Shown: positions 36,936 to 46,366, counted from the first letter of the stretch. The stretch: 64,000 bases of DNA from Chryseolinea sp. H1M3-3 (GCF_029360725.1 NZ_JARKMY010000010.1:381310-445309), one strand, 5' to 3'. Numbers and translations are program-made. Notes: generated from the sequence alone by a model not told the origin.

Positions 36936-38303
36936 TCACCCCGTGTGCAAGGATTCATCAAGATGTTCCCAGATTACTTCATATACATCCGTAGGAAGCA
37001 GTTCTTGCTTCTTAACCTCCTGATCGGTGATCAACACCGGATGGAAAGTAGACGGGGTATTGATATTTCCATGAGACCCTTTGATTAGCGTAGCATCTAA
37101 CGGAATAACATCCATGACATACCGGAGTGCTGCTTTTTTTCGTAATAACTTATAGGCTGCACGTAATTTTGAGGACATAAACATTTCAACGGGATCGTAG
37201 CCGGGCTTTTTATGGATATCCACGGTGCGGGCATAGTCAGGTGCTTTATTGTCGTCCTGCCAGAAGTAGTAGCAAAACCAGCTTCGCGCGTCAGCCATCA
37301 CTACAAGATCACCCGACCGCGCGTGGTCGATGTGATATTGATGTTGCTCCTTTCGGTCAAGCACCAATTCAACGCCGGGAATTTTTTCAAGGATACTTCT
37401 TACTTTTGAAATTGCGCTTCCATTATTTATATATACATGTGCAACCTGGTGATCGGCGACTGCAAATGCTGCAGACGCTCCAGGGTCCAGTAATTCAAGA
37501 CCTCGTTCTATTCGAATCTGCAGCAAGCCGTTTTCACGCAATACGCGATTGATATAGATGGGGCGGTCAACATTGGTAATTCCGTATTCCGATAAAAGAA
37601 TAATCCATGCTCCGGCCTTTGTATAGTGAGAAATCAGCTGCTCAATAACATTATCAATTTCTTTAAGCTCTTGAGATATGAGGCTAAAGTTCTGTCCGAA
37701 TTTCTGAAGACAATAATCAAGATGCGGAAGATAGATTAGCGTTAGCGTTGGATTATATTTTTGATCGGTAATCACAGAAGCATCAGCAATCCATTGGGTA
37801 GACTTGATATTTGCGCCAGGTCCCCAAAATTGAAATAGAGGGAACATGCCCAGTTCTTTTTGCAATTCATCACGCAGCATGGCGGGATGTGAATAACAAT
37901 CGGGCATCTTTCTTCCATCTGCGAGGTAATTGGGCCGCGGCGTTACTGAAAAATCAGCAGTCGAGTACATGTTGTACCACCAAAACATTTTTGAACACGT
38001 AAATGCAGGATTGATGCGCTTCCCTTTATCCCAGATTTTTTCACCGTATACCAGCTTGTTGGATTGCTTCCAGAATTTGATCTCACAATCTTCACGGTCA
38101 TACCAGCCATTGCCAACAATCCCATGTTCGCTGGGCCACTTTCCTGTCACATAAGTTGACTGCACCGATGTGGTCACAGCAGGCAACATCGGCAAGATCG
38201 TATGGACGAATTTATTTTGTGTATACTTTTTTAAAAAAGGTGTATGCTCACCGATCAACCCGCTGGACAATCCTACAATATCAATTACAACCGTCTTCTG
38301 CAT
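36936..38303 (-). CDS. eboF: EboF: alkaline phosphatase-superfamily protein of the ebo operon
   Basis: A 455-residue protein of the nucleotide pyrophosphatase/phosphodiesterase type. The start at 38303 (MQKTVVIDIVGLSSGLIGEH) puts the first metal-binding Asp in place; the longer frame from 38354 adds a poor N-terminus. The nucleophile region is LPAVTTSVQSTYVTGKWPSEHGIVGNGWYD, with Thr as the probable nucleophile near residue 45 (only key residues quoted). Further metal-ligand regions include LPHLDYCLQKFG, LLSEYGITNV and GSHGNIN. There is no signal peptide, so it is probably cytoplasmic. It is the last gene of a complete ebo set. The family is metal-dependent and cleaves phosphodiester or phosphate bonds; its substrate in the ebo pathway is unknown. 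Confidence 0.88.
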   Translation of the reverse strand: MQKTVVIDIVGLSSGLIGEHTPFLKKYTQNKFVHTILPMLPAVTTSVQSTYVTGKWPSEHGIVGNGWYDREDCEIKFWKQSNKLVYGEKIWDKGKRINPAFTCSKMFWWYNMYSTADFSVTPRPNYLADGRKMPDCYSHPAMLRDELQKELGMFPLFQFWGPGANIKSTQWIADASVITDQKYNPTLTLIYLPHLDYCLQKFGQNFSLISQELKEIDNVIEQLISHYTKAGAWIILLSEYGITNVDRPIYINRVLRENGLLQIRIERGLELLDPGASAAFAVADHQVAHVYINNGSAISKVRSILEKIPGVELVLDRKEQHQYHIDHARSGDLVVMADARSWFCYYFWQDDNKAPDYARTVDIHKKPGYDPVEMFMSSKLRAAYKLLRKKAALRYVMDVIPLDATLIKGSHGNINTPSTFHPVLITDQEVKKQELLPTDVYEVIWEHLDESLHTG

Positions 38304-38398
38304 GTTTTTTTTAGAAAGCCTACCAACTATCCATACTGGTAACCTTATTACCAACTACCTCTTTACCCCCCACCGATTACCCTTTACCGATTACCTGC

Positions 38399-39619
38399 CT
38401 ACCTGCCCACCCCATTGCTCAAATAACTCATCACCCATTCCATTTCCCGAATAATAGATTCCGATAGTGGTAGCTTCAAAGCATCGGGTATCACCTCCCA
38501 GGTATATGTTTCCACTTCAAGGTGTTTCGTAAACGGTTGCTGCTTTTGAATAGACAAAACATCCCTGATATCGTCCTGGGTGGATTTTAGTAATCCATAA
38601 TCCTCAACGAACAGCGGAACATGAAAATGCGAACGCCATTCTTTTGTTGACGGGTTGCCTGCATCATTCAACGCTTCCGGGAGATCCGGATACTGCTTTA
38701 ACGTACCGTCTACCTGCCGCGCAACAACCTGATGCAGGTAGGTTGATTCATTAAACTGCCGGAATGCCTGAATTACCTTTTCTCGTTTCGTCTGGTCCTC
38801 TGGAATGAATGCCTTCAGTGCAGCACTGATTTGAATTTTTCCGACTTTTATTTTTTTCTCCTCGAGTTCCTTAACGATAGCAGCGTGGTTTTCATAACCC
38901 ACCGCGAAATGACAAACATCATAGCACAACTGAAGGTGATCTTTGATCGCTTGCGTGGCTTTTTCGGTTGTTAGCCCAAGCTGCTGCTGCAAATATACTG
39001 TGCCTAAAGGCAATAAATAACGATCATACCAATCAAAAAACTCGGGACCATTTCCCAGCAGGCCATCAGGTTCCGGTTCAATATCCAGGTGAAGCAGCTT
39101 GCCAGTATCATTTTTGATTCGGATAAGATGCTCAACAACCTGAAGAATATTTTTTGTTGTCTTTTCGAAGACGTCCTGTTCAGGTGCACCGCTGTGCCAA
39201 TATTTATAGGACAATGGTGATGTAGAAATTCCACCTTCCATTCCATCCGGCAATAACATTATCAGAATATTAAATAAGCGAATGGTATAGGCAACCCGTT
39301 CGGGCGTTGTCCAGTCGGGTGCATGCACCTGATCCTTTACTTTTGTTCTGTGAAATCCTCCGTAAGGAAATCCATTCATGGTAAAAACATAGCAATCTTC
39401 TTTTTTTAGCCAGTCTTTAAAATCATTAAGCGCACTTTTCTCCTGAAGCTGAAGACTCGCCTCGTGCGACAACCGTAGCCCTATGCCAAAAGACTGTGAA
39501 GCGCTGATTCGTTTTTTTATTCCGGGAATATTTTGTTTCAACGCGGCAAAATGATCGATCCAGTTTTCGCCTGCATGTATGTTTGTACAGTACGTCAGCA
39601 ATCCATGAGATGTACGCAT
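38399..39619 (-). CDS. eboE: EboE: metabolite traffic protein, TIM-barrel sugar-isomerase-like
   Basis: A 406-residue protein that opens MRTSHGLLTYCTNIHAGENW, typical of EboE. It has the TIM-barrel metal-site pattern of xylose isomerase-like proteins. Blocks include YVFTMNGFPYGGFH, the LLHLDIEPEPDGLLGN segment with paired acidic residues, and LCYDVCHFAVGYEN, each carrying possible metal ligands. It has no signal peptide. The true reaction of EboE is not known; the name records its link to the transport of a metabolite in cyanobacteria. It lies 95 bases before eboF and 26 bases after eboD. Confidence 0.9.
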   Translation of the reverse strand: MRTSHGLLTYCTNIHAGENWIDHFAALKQNIPGIKKRISASQSFGIGLRLSHEASLQLQEKSALNDFKDWLKKEDCYVFTMNGFPYGGFHRTKVKDQVHAPDWTTPERVAYTIRLFNILIMLLPDGMEGGISTSPLSYKYWHSGAPEQDVFEKTTKNILQVVEHLIRIKNDTGKLLHLDIEPEPDGLLGNGPEFFDWYDRYLLPLGTVYLQQQLGLTTEKATQAIKDHLQLCYDVCHFAVGYENHAAIVKELEEKKIKVGKIQISAALKAFIPEDQTKREKVIQAFRQFNESTYLHQVVARQVDGTLKQYPDLPEALNDAGNPSTKEWRSHFHVPLFVEDYGLLKSTQDDIRDVLSIQKQQPFTKHLEVETYTWEVIPDALKLPLSESIIREMEWVMSYLSNGVGR

Positions 39620-39645
39620 AATTCTATTTTGAAATGAGATTCAAT

Positions 39646-40800
39646 TTAAGGGTTACTTCTATCTTTCAACAACTGGCTGGCCTGCCTTATCAGGGCACCA
39701 TCCATTTCGTGAACTTCTTCGCCAATACCTATGCCATTAAGTAACGTGATAGTGAGTTTCCCCCCCAGGTGTTCACGGAACTCTTCCAGGCCCTGAAGCA
39801 GGGGGCTTTCGTTATCACGAACTTCTAACAACGGGTGCGTTGTACTCAAGCCGAGTGTTTTATTCAGATTCAGGATCACGTTCATGGCTTCTTCACTTAA
39901 CCTTCCGCTCAAATAAGAATAGACACTGTCGAGAGCGATACCGATAGCCACAGCCTCACCGTGACGGATATGGAAGTTTGTGAGCTGCTCGAGTTTATGA
40001 GCGCTCCAATGACCGAAATCTAACGGACGGGATGAGCCCATTTCGAAAGGATCCCCTCCACGAATATGTTGCATGTGAAGATCAGCACAGCGTTTAATTA
40101 GAGATTGCATTGCCGGCATATCCCGTTTGGCAAGTAATGCGGCGTTATCCAACAGCCATTGAAAAAATGCCGCATCTTTGATCAACGCCACTTTTATCGC
40201 CTCCGATATTCCCGACCGCCAGTCAACATCTTCAAGGGTAGTCAGAAAATGAAAGTCGTTGAATACGGCGACAGGTGGCGCAAATGTTCCCAGAAAATTT
40301 TTCTTGTTAAAATAGTTAATGCCATTCTTAACGCCGACACCCGAATCGTTTTGTGAAAGTACAGTGGTAGGGATGCGAATATGCCTGATGCCACGGTGTG
40401 ACACAGCGGCAGCATAGCCTGCAAGATCCAGTACAGAACCCCCGCCGATTGCGACGAGATATGAATGCCTGTCTATCTTATGGTTGTGGACTGCAGTAAC
40501 GATTTGACGAAACAAGTTTTCATCATTTTTTGCAGCTTCGCCACCAGGTACAATCATCATTTCTTCAATAAGTGAAATGGATGGAAATCCTTTGAAATAG
40601 GATTTAATGCCGTTGATCAGATCAGGATGATGGGCGACAACACCGTCATCTAAAACAAAAAAAATCTTGGGCGTTGCATCTGATTTTTTCGCCGTACTAA
40701 AAAAATTCCCGAGAAGCGGATTTTCCTTACTAAAAAGGTGGTTGGTGAAAAAAACTTTATAATCAAACCGAACACTGAACGACTGCTGCAAAAAATCCAT
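39646..40800 (-). CDS. eboD: EboD: 3-dehydroquinate synthase-like protein
   Basis: A 384-residue member of the sugar-phosphate cyclase superfamily, to which AroB belongs. The NAD-binding motif VAIGGGSVLDLAGY lies near residues 117-130, followed by HIRIPTTVLSQNDSGVGVKNGINYFNKKN. Zinc-site histidines are suggested in LDFGHWSAHKLEQL and HGEAVAIGIALD. It is distinct from the housekeeping AroB and would act on another cyclic or sugar phosphate. Its place in the ebo operon, between the UbiA-like and the TIM-barrel genes, is conserved. It lies 88 bases after eboC. The product of the reaction is not established. Confidence 0.9.
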   Translation of the reverse strand: MDFLQQSFSVRFDYKVFFTNHLFSKENPLLGNFFSTAKKSDATPKIFFVLDDGVVAHHPDLINGIKSYFKGFPSISLIEEMMIVPGGEAAKNDENLFRQIVTAVHNHKIDRHSYLVAIGGGSVLDLAGYAAAVSHRGIRHIRIPTTVLSQNDSGVGVKNGINYFNKKNFLGTFAPPVAVFNDFHFLTTLEDVDWRSGISEAIKVALIKDAAFFQWLLDNAALLAKRDMPAMQSLIKRCADLHMQHIRGGDPFEMGSSRPLDFGHWSAHKLEQLTNFHIRHGEAVAIGIALDSVYSYLSGRLSEEAMNVILNLNKTLGLSTTHPLLEVRDNESPLLQGLEEFREHLGGKLTITLLNGIGIGEEVHEMDGALIRQASQLLKDRSNP

Positions 40801-40888
40801 AAAAGGCCTACTGATAAATTTCGTGAATCGCTAAAATTAGCAGGAATAGGCCTGCTCTCCTCTTCTGTTTATATATATTTTTCGTCGA

Positions 40889-41770
40889 TCAGGTAACAGC
40901 AAATAGTTTGGCCAAAAGGATAGAGACCGGTAACAGCAACACAATAAAGAGTGCCAGGTATAAGGCACCAAACGCGGCTGCCCAGCTGGCATTCATCACG
41001 ATCAACGCCAGTACGCCCGCCCTGACTGCTCTACCTATGTTCCGCCCTATCGGCGCTTGGAATGCCTTAAGCAATGGAACATAAATGAGGATGGCAAGAA
41101 TGACAAGAAAAAACACGGCGTAAACACTATTTCCCTGCCCTATCGAGACATACAGTATTGAGACAATTACCACCAAATATAAAAACCCTGCAAATAAAAT
41201 TGTTTTGCTTTTTCCACCGTGGACTTCACCCCGGCTGATCATCGTAATTGCGGCAATATAAATAACCGGTATTACCGCAAAGTGACCAAAACGGAATAAC
41301 ACATCGGGCACAAGGCTTATCCCCAATAAAAGATTCAGCCCTCTGCAAAGGCCCATGTTTAAAGGCCCCAATATAAATTGATGTTTGCCCCATTTATCGT
41401 AGATGAGTGCCGCGAGTGCAATTACAAAGGCGATAATTCCGGACGGATAAGCGGCGCGCCCGAAAGCAGCTGCTATACCAATAATCAGCAATGACGCTCC
41501 CAGAAAAGTACCTTCTTTTTCTGTGATGAGTCCGCTGGGAATTGGACGTTCAGGTCGTTCGATACGATCAAGTGCCGCATCAAAAACATCGTTGAATACC
41601 ACACCTCCGCCGTATAGGCCTATCGTAGCCAATATGAGTAAAAGCAGGGCAGAAAGTTCAGGCATGCTACCGGAGTATCCCGCAATGGCGGCGCCAGCAA
41701 GAATATCCGAAATTGCTGTAACAATATTGGCAGGTCGCGTGAGCCTGAGAAACCCGATCAGCTTTTTCAC
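40889..41770 (-). CDS. eboC: EboC: UbiA-like membrane prenyltransferase
   Basis: A 293-residue protein with about eight hydrophobic segments. The first Asp-rich prenyltransferase motif is NDVFDAALDRIERPERPIPSG at residues 60-80; I see the N, D and D ligands for Mg-diphosphate (N60, D61, D64). A second acidic site may be DKWGKHQ near residue 135. UbiA-type enzymes move an isoprenoid group from a diphosphate to an acceptor in the inner membrane. In ebo clusters this may make a lipid carrier or prenylate the cargo, but the acceptor is unknown. It overlaps almost with eboB (one base apart), which indicates translational coupling. Confidence 0.9.
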   Translation of the reverse strand: MKKLIGFLRLTRPANIVTAISDILAGAAIAGYSGSMPELSALLLLILATIGLYGGGVVFNDVFDAALDRIERPERPIPSGLITEKEGTFLGASLLIIGIAAAFGRAAYPSGIIAFVIALAALIYDKWGKHQFILGPLNMGLCRGLNLLLGISLVPDVLFRFGHFAVIPVIYIAAITMISRGEVHGGKSKTILFAGFLYLVVIVSILYVSIGQGNSVYAVFFLVILAILIYVPLLKAFQAPIGRNIGRAVRAGVLALIVMNASWAAAFGALYLALFIVLLLPVSILLAKLFAVT

Positions 41771-41771
41771 T

Positions 41772-42758
41772 TTATCGAATGATCAACGAATCCTTATTGA
41801 TCCGAGGCTGCTGACCGCCACGCAGGATGGTATTTCCTTGAAATTTAAGACTTTGATCAACTTGCTGAGTCGTGGAGAAATCCGTTTCATGAAGTTGTCC
41901 GCTCTGGCCAAAGGCAGCGATGGCATTTTTGTACGTGACCAAGTGAATGATATCGTCCGATATCCCACTTTGCTTCATTAATGCTGCAGTTTTTGGAACA
42001 GCCAATGGATCGCTTATTCCCCAGTCGGCGGCGGAGTTGACCATGATGCGTTCAGCACCATATTTTTTAACAACTTCCACCATTCGTTCATTCCCCATTT
42101 TTGTAAAGGGATAGATGGTAAATGCAGCCCAGAATCCTCTTTCCAGAACTTCCTGGACCGTCTCTTCATTGTTATGATCAACGATCACCATTCCGGGATC
42201 AAGTCCACAGTCAATGGCAATATCCATACTGCGTTGTGTTCCCTGCTTCTTATCGCGATGGGGTGTATGAATCTGCACGGGAAGCGACGCCTCCTTTGCC
42301 AACAGCAGTTGAAGCCGGTAATATTTTTCTTCGGCTTTGGTCTGATCATCAAACCCGATCTCACCTACCCCGACCACCCCTTCTTTATAGATAAAAAGAG
42401 GGAGAATTTCCATGACCTGTTCAGCGAGTGCTTCGTTATTTGCTTCCCTTGAATTCAGACCAATCGTACAATAATGTTTAATACCGAATTGAGAGGATCT
42501 AAACCGTTCCCAGCCTACCAGACTGCTATAATAATCCTGGAAGGTTGCCACACCGGTACGCGGCTGACCCAACCAGAAAGCAGGCTCGATAATACCAACA
42601 ACTCCCGCATCTGCCATGGCCTGATAGTCGTCGGTGGTGCGCGAGGTCATGTGGATGTGAGGATCAAAGAATTTCATCCCTTTAATACTTTCAAGATACA
42701 AGGGTATCTCCACTCGAGGCTCGAGATCTTTTTCGGTGAGGTTATGGCTACAGCTCAT
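41772..42758 (-). CDS. eboB: EboB: TatD-family metal-dependent hydrolase
   Basis: A 328-residue amidohydrolase-fold protein. The first metal motif FFDPHIHMTSRT has His34 and His36. EIGFDD follows in the middle with the bridging Glu, QIHTPHRD carries another His pair, and the last aspartate is in NSAADWG. It has no signal peptide. TatD proteins hydrolyse phosphodiester or amide bonds, but EboB forms its own branch with unknown substrate. The gene lies directly before eboC (one base between them) and 48 bases after eboA. Confidence 0.9.
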   Translation of the reverse strand: MSCSHNLTEKDLEPRVEIPLYLESIKGMKFFDPHIHMTSRTTDDYQAMADAGVVGIIEPAFWLGQPRTGVATFQDYYSSLVGWERFRSSQFGIKHYCTIGLNSREANNEALAEQVMEILPLFIYKEGVVGVGEIGFDDQTKAEEKYYRLQLLLAKEASLPVQIHTPHRDKKQGTQRSMDIAIDCGLDPGMVIVDHNNEETVQEVLERGFWAAFTIYPFTKMGNERMVEVVKKYGAERIMVNSAADWGISDPLAVPKTAALMKQSGISDDIIHLVTYKNAIAAFGQSGQLHETDFSTTQQVDQSLKFQGNTILRGGQQPRINKDSLIIR

Positions 42759-42806
42759 AGTTTCTTGCGTTTCATTCTATCAGGCACTTACAAATATGGC
42801 CGATTC

Positions 42807-43730
42807 TCAGGAATTTCTTTCGAGTTTTTTAGCAAGGTCTGCCCAGCTCATACCACTTTTTGCGATATCGCGGAGGACCGGATTTTTTTCAACCAGTTCA
42901 CGTGCAGGGGCATAATTACTTTGCATACAGGCTAGCGCGGCAGCTTCACGTTCTGTCTCCTGTTCGGAAGATGCGATCCGTTGGATGTCCGGGAAATTCT
43001 TTTCATTAATAAATTTACCGACACACTGCCAAAGTAATGGATGAACGGTGCGATGTGCCGCCCATCTTTCGTGTGCATAATCGGATAAAATATTAGCCAG
43101 GTTCAGGTTGGCACGTTCATCCAGATTTATAATTTGGTGAATAGGTTTTTCCGTAAAAATGGCCTTCATTACTAACTGATTCCATGCTGGCTCATCAAGG
43201 TTTTCTGATGGATAAGGATTGTTACACATGATCGCCCTGAGGACGTCACCAATGTTGCTGCGAATACCCTCGGCACAGCGCGCGCGCCATCGCGCAGGAT
43301 AAGCCAAGACGGGTAACGCCGAATACAACGCAACCTGCTCATTCATCTCCGCGGTGGGAAACAAATCTTCTATGGTCTTAATGTATTTGTTTTCATCCTT
43401 TGTATCGAGATGCAAGAGAATCCAAACCCGGCACAAGCGATCGATTTCCCAATGCTGAATAATAAAGTGAGATCGGATTTGCTGAATTTCAGAGATTTCT
43501 GAGTCAGATAATACAACTGGCTGCTTTCCTGTTTTGCGCGTTACGGCAGCAAAGGCAACCATAAAGCTCTGAACATTCTCACTCTTGGAGATCAATGAAG
43601 TTTTCTCCGTAAGCCATTGCCAGGCATCTGTTGATACATGCCGTGAAATACAATCGGCTAATTTTGATTTGAGGGAGTTCGCGTTGTAAGTGAACACCGT
43701 GTTTTTTGTACGCTCTTCTGTTGTTGGCAT
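42807..43730 (-). CDS. eboA: EboA domain-containing protein
   Basis: A 307-residue helical protein that matches the EboA family by its conserved blocks: NEQVALYSALPVLAYPARW, AEGIRSNIGDVLRAIMCNNPYP, AWNQLVMKAIF, and LSDYAHERWAAHRTVHPLLWQ. EboA has no known catalytic motif and may be a structural or binding part of the system. It is the first gene of six on the minus strand. A TAGATTTG box that fits the Bacteroidota -7 element lies at 43735-43742, only four bases before the ATG, which would make the transcript nearly leaderless; this is weak evidence. Confidence 0.9.
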   Translation of the reverse strand: MPTTEERTKNTVFTYNANSLKSKLADCISRHVSTDAWQWLTEKTSLISKSENVQSFMVAFAAVTRKTGKQPVVLSDSEISEIQQIRSHFIIQHWEIDRLCRVWILLHLDTKDENKYIKTIEDLFPTAEMNEQVALYSALPVLAYPARWRARCAEGIRSNIGDVLRAIMCNNPYPSENLDEPAWNQLVMKAIFTEKPIHQIINLDERANLNLANILSDYAHERWAAHRTVHPLLWQCVGKFINEKNFPDIQRIASSEQETEREAAALACMQSNYAPARELVEKNPVLRDIAKSGMSWADLAKKLERNS

Positions 43731-44193
43731 AATACAAATCTAATATAAAGAGACCTGTTTTGAATTCATAGCGGCAACAATCATTAATAGCGGAATGGCA
43801 TCTGCGTTTTATGGTAGCTTTATAGAGCTGCATGCGAAGCTGCAAGGTACTTTGAGCCTTTTTAGGCTGGGATTAAAGTTTATCCCCAATAAGACATTGC
43901 AGAATTGACAAATGACTGGCTGGTGAGAAAGGGGTGAGCGTGTTTTAACGTATTAAGAATACAACTGCTCGTTTGCAAAAAAAAATATTTTAACAGATCT
44001 AACGCCATCGCTATTGGTGAATTGGCGCGTGACCTCATGCCGGGGCAAGATGCAAAATTGAAACCCCAACGTAAGTAAACGCTGGGGCTTTCGATTTATA
44101 AATTTGAGTGATCCAGTTGCTTGGCAATCTTAAGAGATAAGTTTACGGTCAAGCGCCCGACACCACCTGATCTAGCGATTAAACCTGCCCACT
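43731..44193 (-). other. Region without a gene before the ebo operon
   Basis: The part next to 43731 should hold the ebo promoter. The far end holds a hairpin at 44064-44088 (CCCCAACG with CGCTGGGG, one mismatch), a possible terminator for the NTF2-like gene that ends at 44194. I see no other feature. Confidence 0.5.
44064..44090 (-). terminator. Imperfect terminator hairpin after the NTF2-like gene
   Basis: CCCCAACG pairs with CGCTGGGG with one mismatch and an 8-base loop. On the minus strand GTTTC and later AATTTT follow. Only a weak T-tract is present. Confidence 0.4.
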
Positions 44194-44646
44194 TTACCCT
44201 ATCAATTGCTTCAAAAAGTTTTCATGGTCCCAAAGAATGCGTATCTCACGGATCTTTGTCTGATCATCAAATTTAAAAATGAAAATATGATCCGAGTCAA
44301 AGCGTAAGCCCTGCGCTGCAATGCCAAGGAATTCTTTTTGCTGCGTTCCGAAAATTTTGACGCGACAATGGACAGCATTGGCCTCTTCATTCCAGTCTAG
44401 TTGCATAACCGTATTATCAAGATCAGGAAAACAGTCCATGAGCGTTATCCATATATGTCTTCCGACTTCATTAATTAATCCTGTACCCAGCTCTTCCAAT
44501 GGTTCAAAAAAGACTAGTCCATCGGTAGTGCATAGGTTAAGCATGCGGGCAATATCTTTTTCCTGATAGGCAGAGAAAAACTCAAGACAGATTCCCTTCA
44601 TTTCCATTACGGAGGTTGACTCCTGAACCAATTTTGTTGTTTTCAT
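44194..44646 (-). CDS. NTF2-like (SnoaL-type) protein
   Basis: A 150-residue protein from the start at 44646 (MKTTKLVQES); the frame from 44739 has an unlikely N-terminus. It shows the cone-shaped NTF2/SnoaL pattern: MKGICLEFFSAYQEKDIARML, DGLVFFEPLEELGTG, DWNEEANAVHCRVKIFG, and a C-terminal FKFDDQTKIREIRIL. It has no signal peptide, so it is cytoplasmic. Such proteins bind or isomerise small hydrophobic molecules. It is the last of three genes on this strand after an AraC-type regulator and another NTF2-like gene. The ligand is unknown. Confidence 0.78.
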   Translation of the reverse strand: MKTTKLVQESTSVMEMKGICLEFFSAYQEKDIARMLNLCTTDGLVFFEPLEELGTGLINEVGRHIWITLMDCFPDLDNTVMQLDWNEEANAVHCRVKIFGTQQKEFLGIAAQGLRFDSDHIFIFKFDDQTKIREIRILWDHENFLKQLIG

Positions 44647-44687
44647 AATATTAGTGTTGTGTACTCGTTGGAGTACGGTTATGTAAT

Positions 44688-45203
44688 TTAATTCTTTTTC
44701 CTGCCATCCAACAGCCAGCCGACGTAAGCAATTCTCCACTGACCGTTATGTTTTTCAAGTATCCGCGTTTCGTAACTGAGGCCTGGCATGTCCATCGCTT
44801 TTTCTCCTGTATCCGTGCCATATTGCTCAAAGGTAACCCAGGCCATGTTGCCAGAAATCCGGATGTTGAAATTTTCCCGCGCTACGTTCTGTCGGTTTTT
44901 CTCAGGATTTTCTTTGATAAGCTTTTCCATTCTATCGCCGATGACCGACCATCCTTTTCTTACCGTAACCCCGCCATGCTCCCACCAGCCTACAACGCGC
45001 ACATAATCATCGTGCACCCAGCAGTTGGATAACTTTTGAAAATCTTTATCCCAGAATGCTTCAGTTTCTGAGATGATTACTTTTTTAATTGCCTCTTCTT
45101 CAGAAACAGATGGCATAGATTTGTTTGACGTTTTTAAAGTTACCGCAGTGCTGATCAAAAGAGGACCTAACAAGATGCAGCAAAGAATGTATGTAAATTT
45201 CAT
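44688..45203 (-). CDS. Exported NTF2-like (DUF4440/SnoaL-type) protein
   Basis: A 171-residue protein with a signal peptide (MKFTYILCCILLGPLLIS). The NTF2-like fold is suggested by AIKKVIISETEAFWDKDFQKL, CWVHDDYVRVVGW, MAWVTFEQYG and HNGQWRIAYVGWLL. The typical opening helix and strand order of DUF4440 is kept. It would act in the periplasm. It lies 41 bases before the second NTF2-like gene and 59 bases after the AraC-type regulator, probably in one operon. Two related proteins, one exported and one cytoplasmic, may handle the same ligand; this is inference. Confidence 0.78.
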   Translation of the reverse strand: MKFTYILCCILLGPLLISTAVTLKTSNKSMPSVSEEEAIKKVIISETEAFWDKDFQKLSNCWVHDDYVRVVGWWEHGGVTVRKGWSVIGDRMEKLIKENPEKNRQNVARENFNIRISGNMAWVTFEQYGTDTGEKAMDMPGLSYETRILEKHNGQWRIAYVGWLLDGRKKN

Positions 45204-45262
45204 GGCTTTGTTTTTTTGACAAAGCTATGCGGCATGAATATGCGCCCATAGTAAAAATGCGG

Positions 45263-46105
45263 CTACGATTTTTTATTGTTGTGCAACAGCCGAATCAGCT
45301 CAGCATGTTCCTGGTGATATTTTACAGGACTTAAGTTATTTAGCGCCTTAAAATCTTTGATAAAATGATTTTGATCGTGGAAGCCTCCCTTGAAAACTAA
45401 ATCCTGCCAATCGATTTCTTCGTGATGCGCAACAATGTTTGAGATATGTGCCATTCGGACAATGCGACAATATTGTTTAGGTGTAAGCCCGACTTTGTCA
45501 GTAAATTTTCTTTCGAGATGCCTGCGACTCACGCAGAGCTGATCCAGCAATTCTTCAATGGAAATCGTACCATGGCTCTTAAGAATGATATCGGACGCCA
45601 GGTCGGCTACATTCATTCTTTTTTCATAGCCTTCCATCGCTTCCAACAAAAAGGAGTGTATTAAGGCTAACCGGTAGTCGGTACGCGATTCATTTTTCAA
45701 TCGTTCAAACAGCAACCGTGATTCCGTTTCCCCTATCGCCATCTCTAATGCAACACGTTTGTCGACCATATCTTTCAATGGATAATTTAACAGTGTCGCG
45801 ATGGCAGTTGGTTTAAATACCACCCCGATTTGTTGAATATGGCCAGATAAGCGGAGCTTGTAATTTTTTGTTTGCTGGCCTATGATAACGGCGGATGGCG
45901 AAGGGGTGAATTCTGTATCGACGCCGGCGCAAACATCGTAGTCGCTGATGAAGTTAAATGTCATTGCCGCATAGCCGGTAGGTGGAGACTGGATGATCTT
46001 TACATCATCGAATTTAGCTTCAAAAAAATAATAGCAGATTAAAAACGGAGAAAGCCTCACGTCAGGCGAATATTTCGAATATGTCAATTTCCCTGAGCCT
46101 TCCAT
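45263..46105 (-). CDS. AraC-family transcriptional regulator
   Basis: A 280-residue regulator. The N-terminal half is an effector domain of the DUF6597 type (SPDVRLSPFLICYYFFE, GYAAMTFNFISDY). The C-terminal half has two helix-turn-helix motifs: TISIEELLDQLCVSRRHLERKF with KVGLTPKQYCRIVRM, then IDWQDLVFKGGFHDQNHFIKDFKALNNLSP. It should bind DNA as an activator. The two NTF2-like genes directly downstream on the same strand are the likely targets. The signal is unknown. Confidence 0.87.
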   Translation of the reverse strand: MEGSGKLTYSKYSPDVRLSPFLICYYFFEAKFDDVKIIQSPPTGYAAMTFNFISDYDVCAGVDTEFTPSPSAVIIGQQTKNYKLRLSGHIQQIGVVFKPTAIATLLNYPLKDMVDKRVALEMAIGETESRLLFERLKNESRTDYRLALIHSFLLEAMEGYEKRMNVADLASDIILKSHGTISIEELLDQLCVSRRHLERKFTDKVGLTPKQYCRIVRMAHISNIVAHHEEIDWQDLVFKGGFHDQNHFIKDFKALNNLSPVKYHQEHAELIRLLHNNKKS

Positions 46106-46366
46106 AGCATTTGCATGATGTGCGATAGCCTGATTTGTCCTCGACAGTCATGTGAGCGTTTTATCGCAATCCAACCCGAATATAGCAATTGTCAAGGTGA
46201 ACCCCTCGCTACGATGTTTGATGCTCTTATTCGAGCGTCTCTATATTTTTATTAGAGTTACAATTTAAGCAAATATCGCAAAGACAGTTTTGCTTGTCGA
46301 AAGGGTACAGACGCGATATGCAGTTTAGCACTAACAGGTTCATCCATCTGGGATGGATCCGGGTAA

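Noticed and set aside
36730-37023. 97-codon frame antisense to the small helical protein and the eboF end
   Set aside because: It crosses two gene ends on the opposite strand and has no recognisable features.
41523-42935. Frames of about 150 codons antisense to eboC, eboB and eboA
   Set aside because: They follow from codon use of the ebo genes and show no domain of their own.
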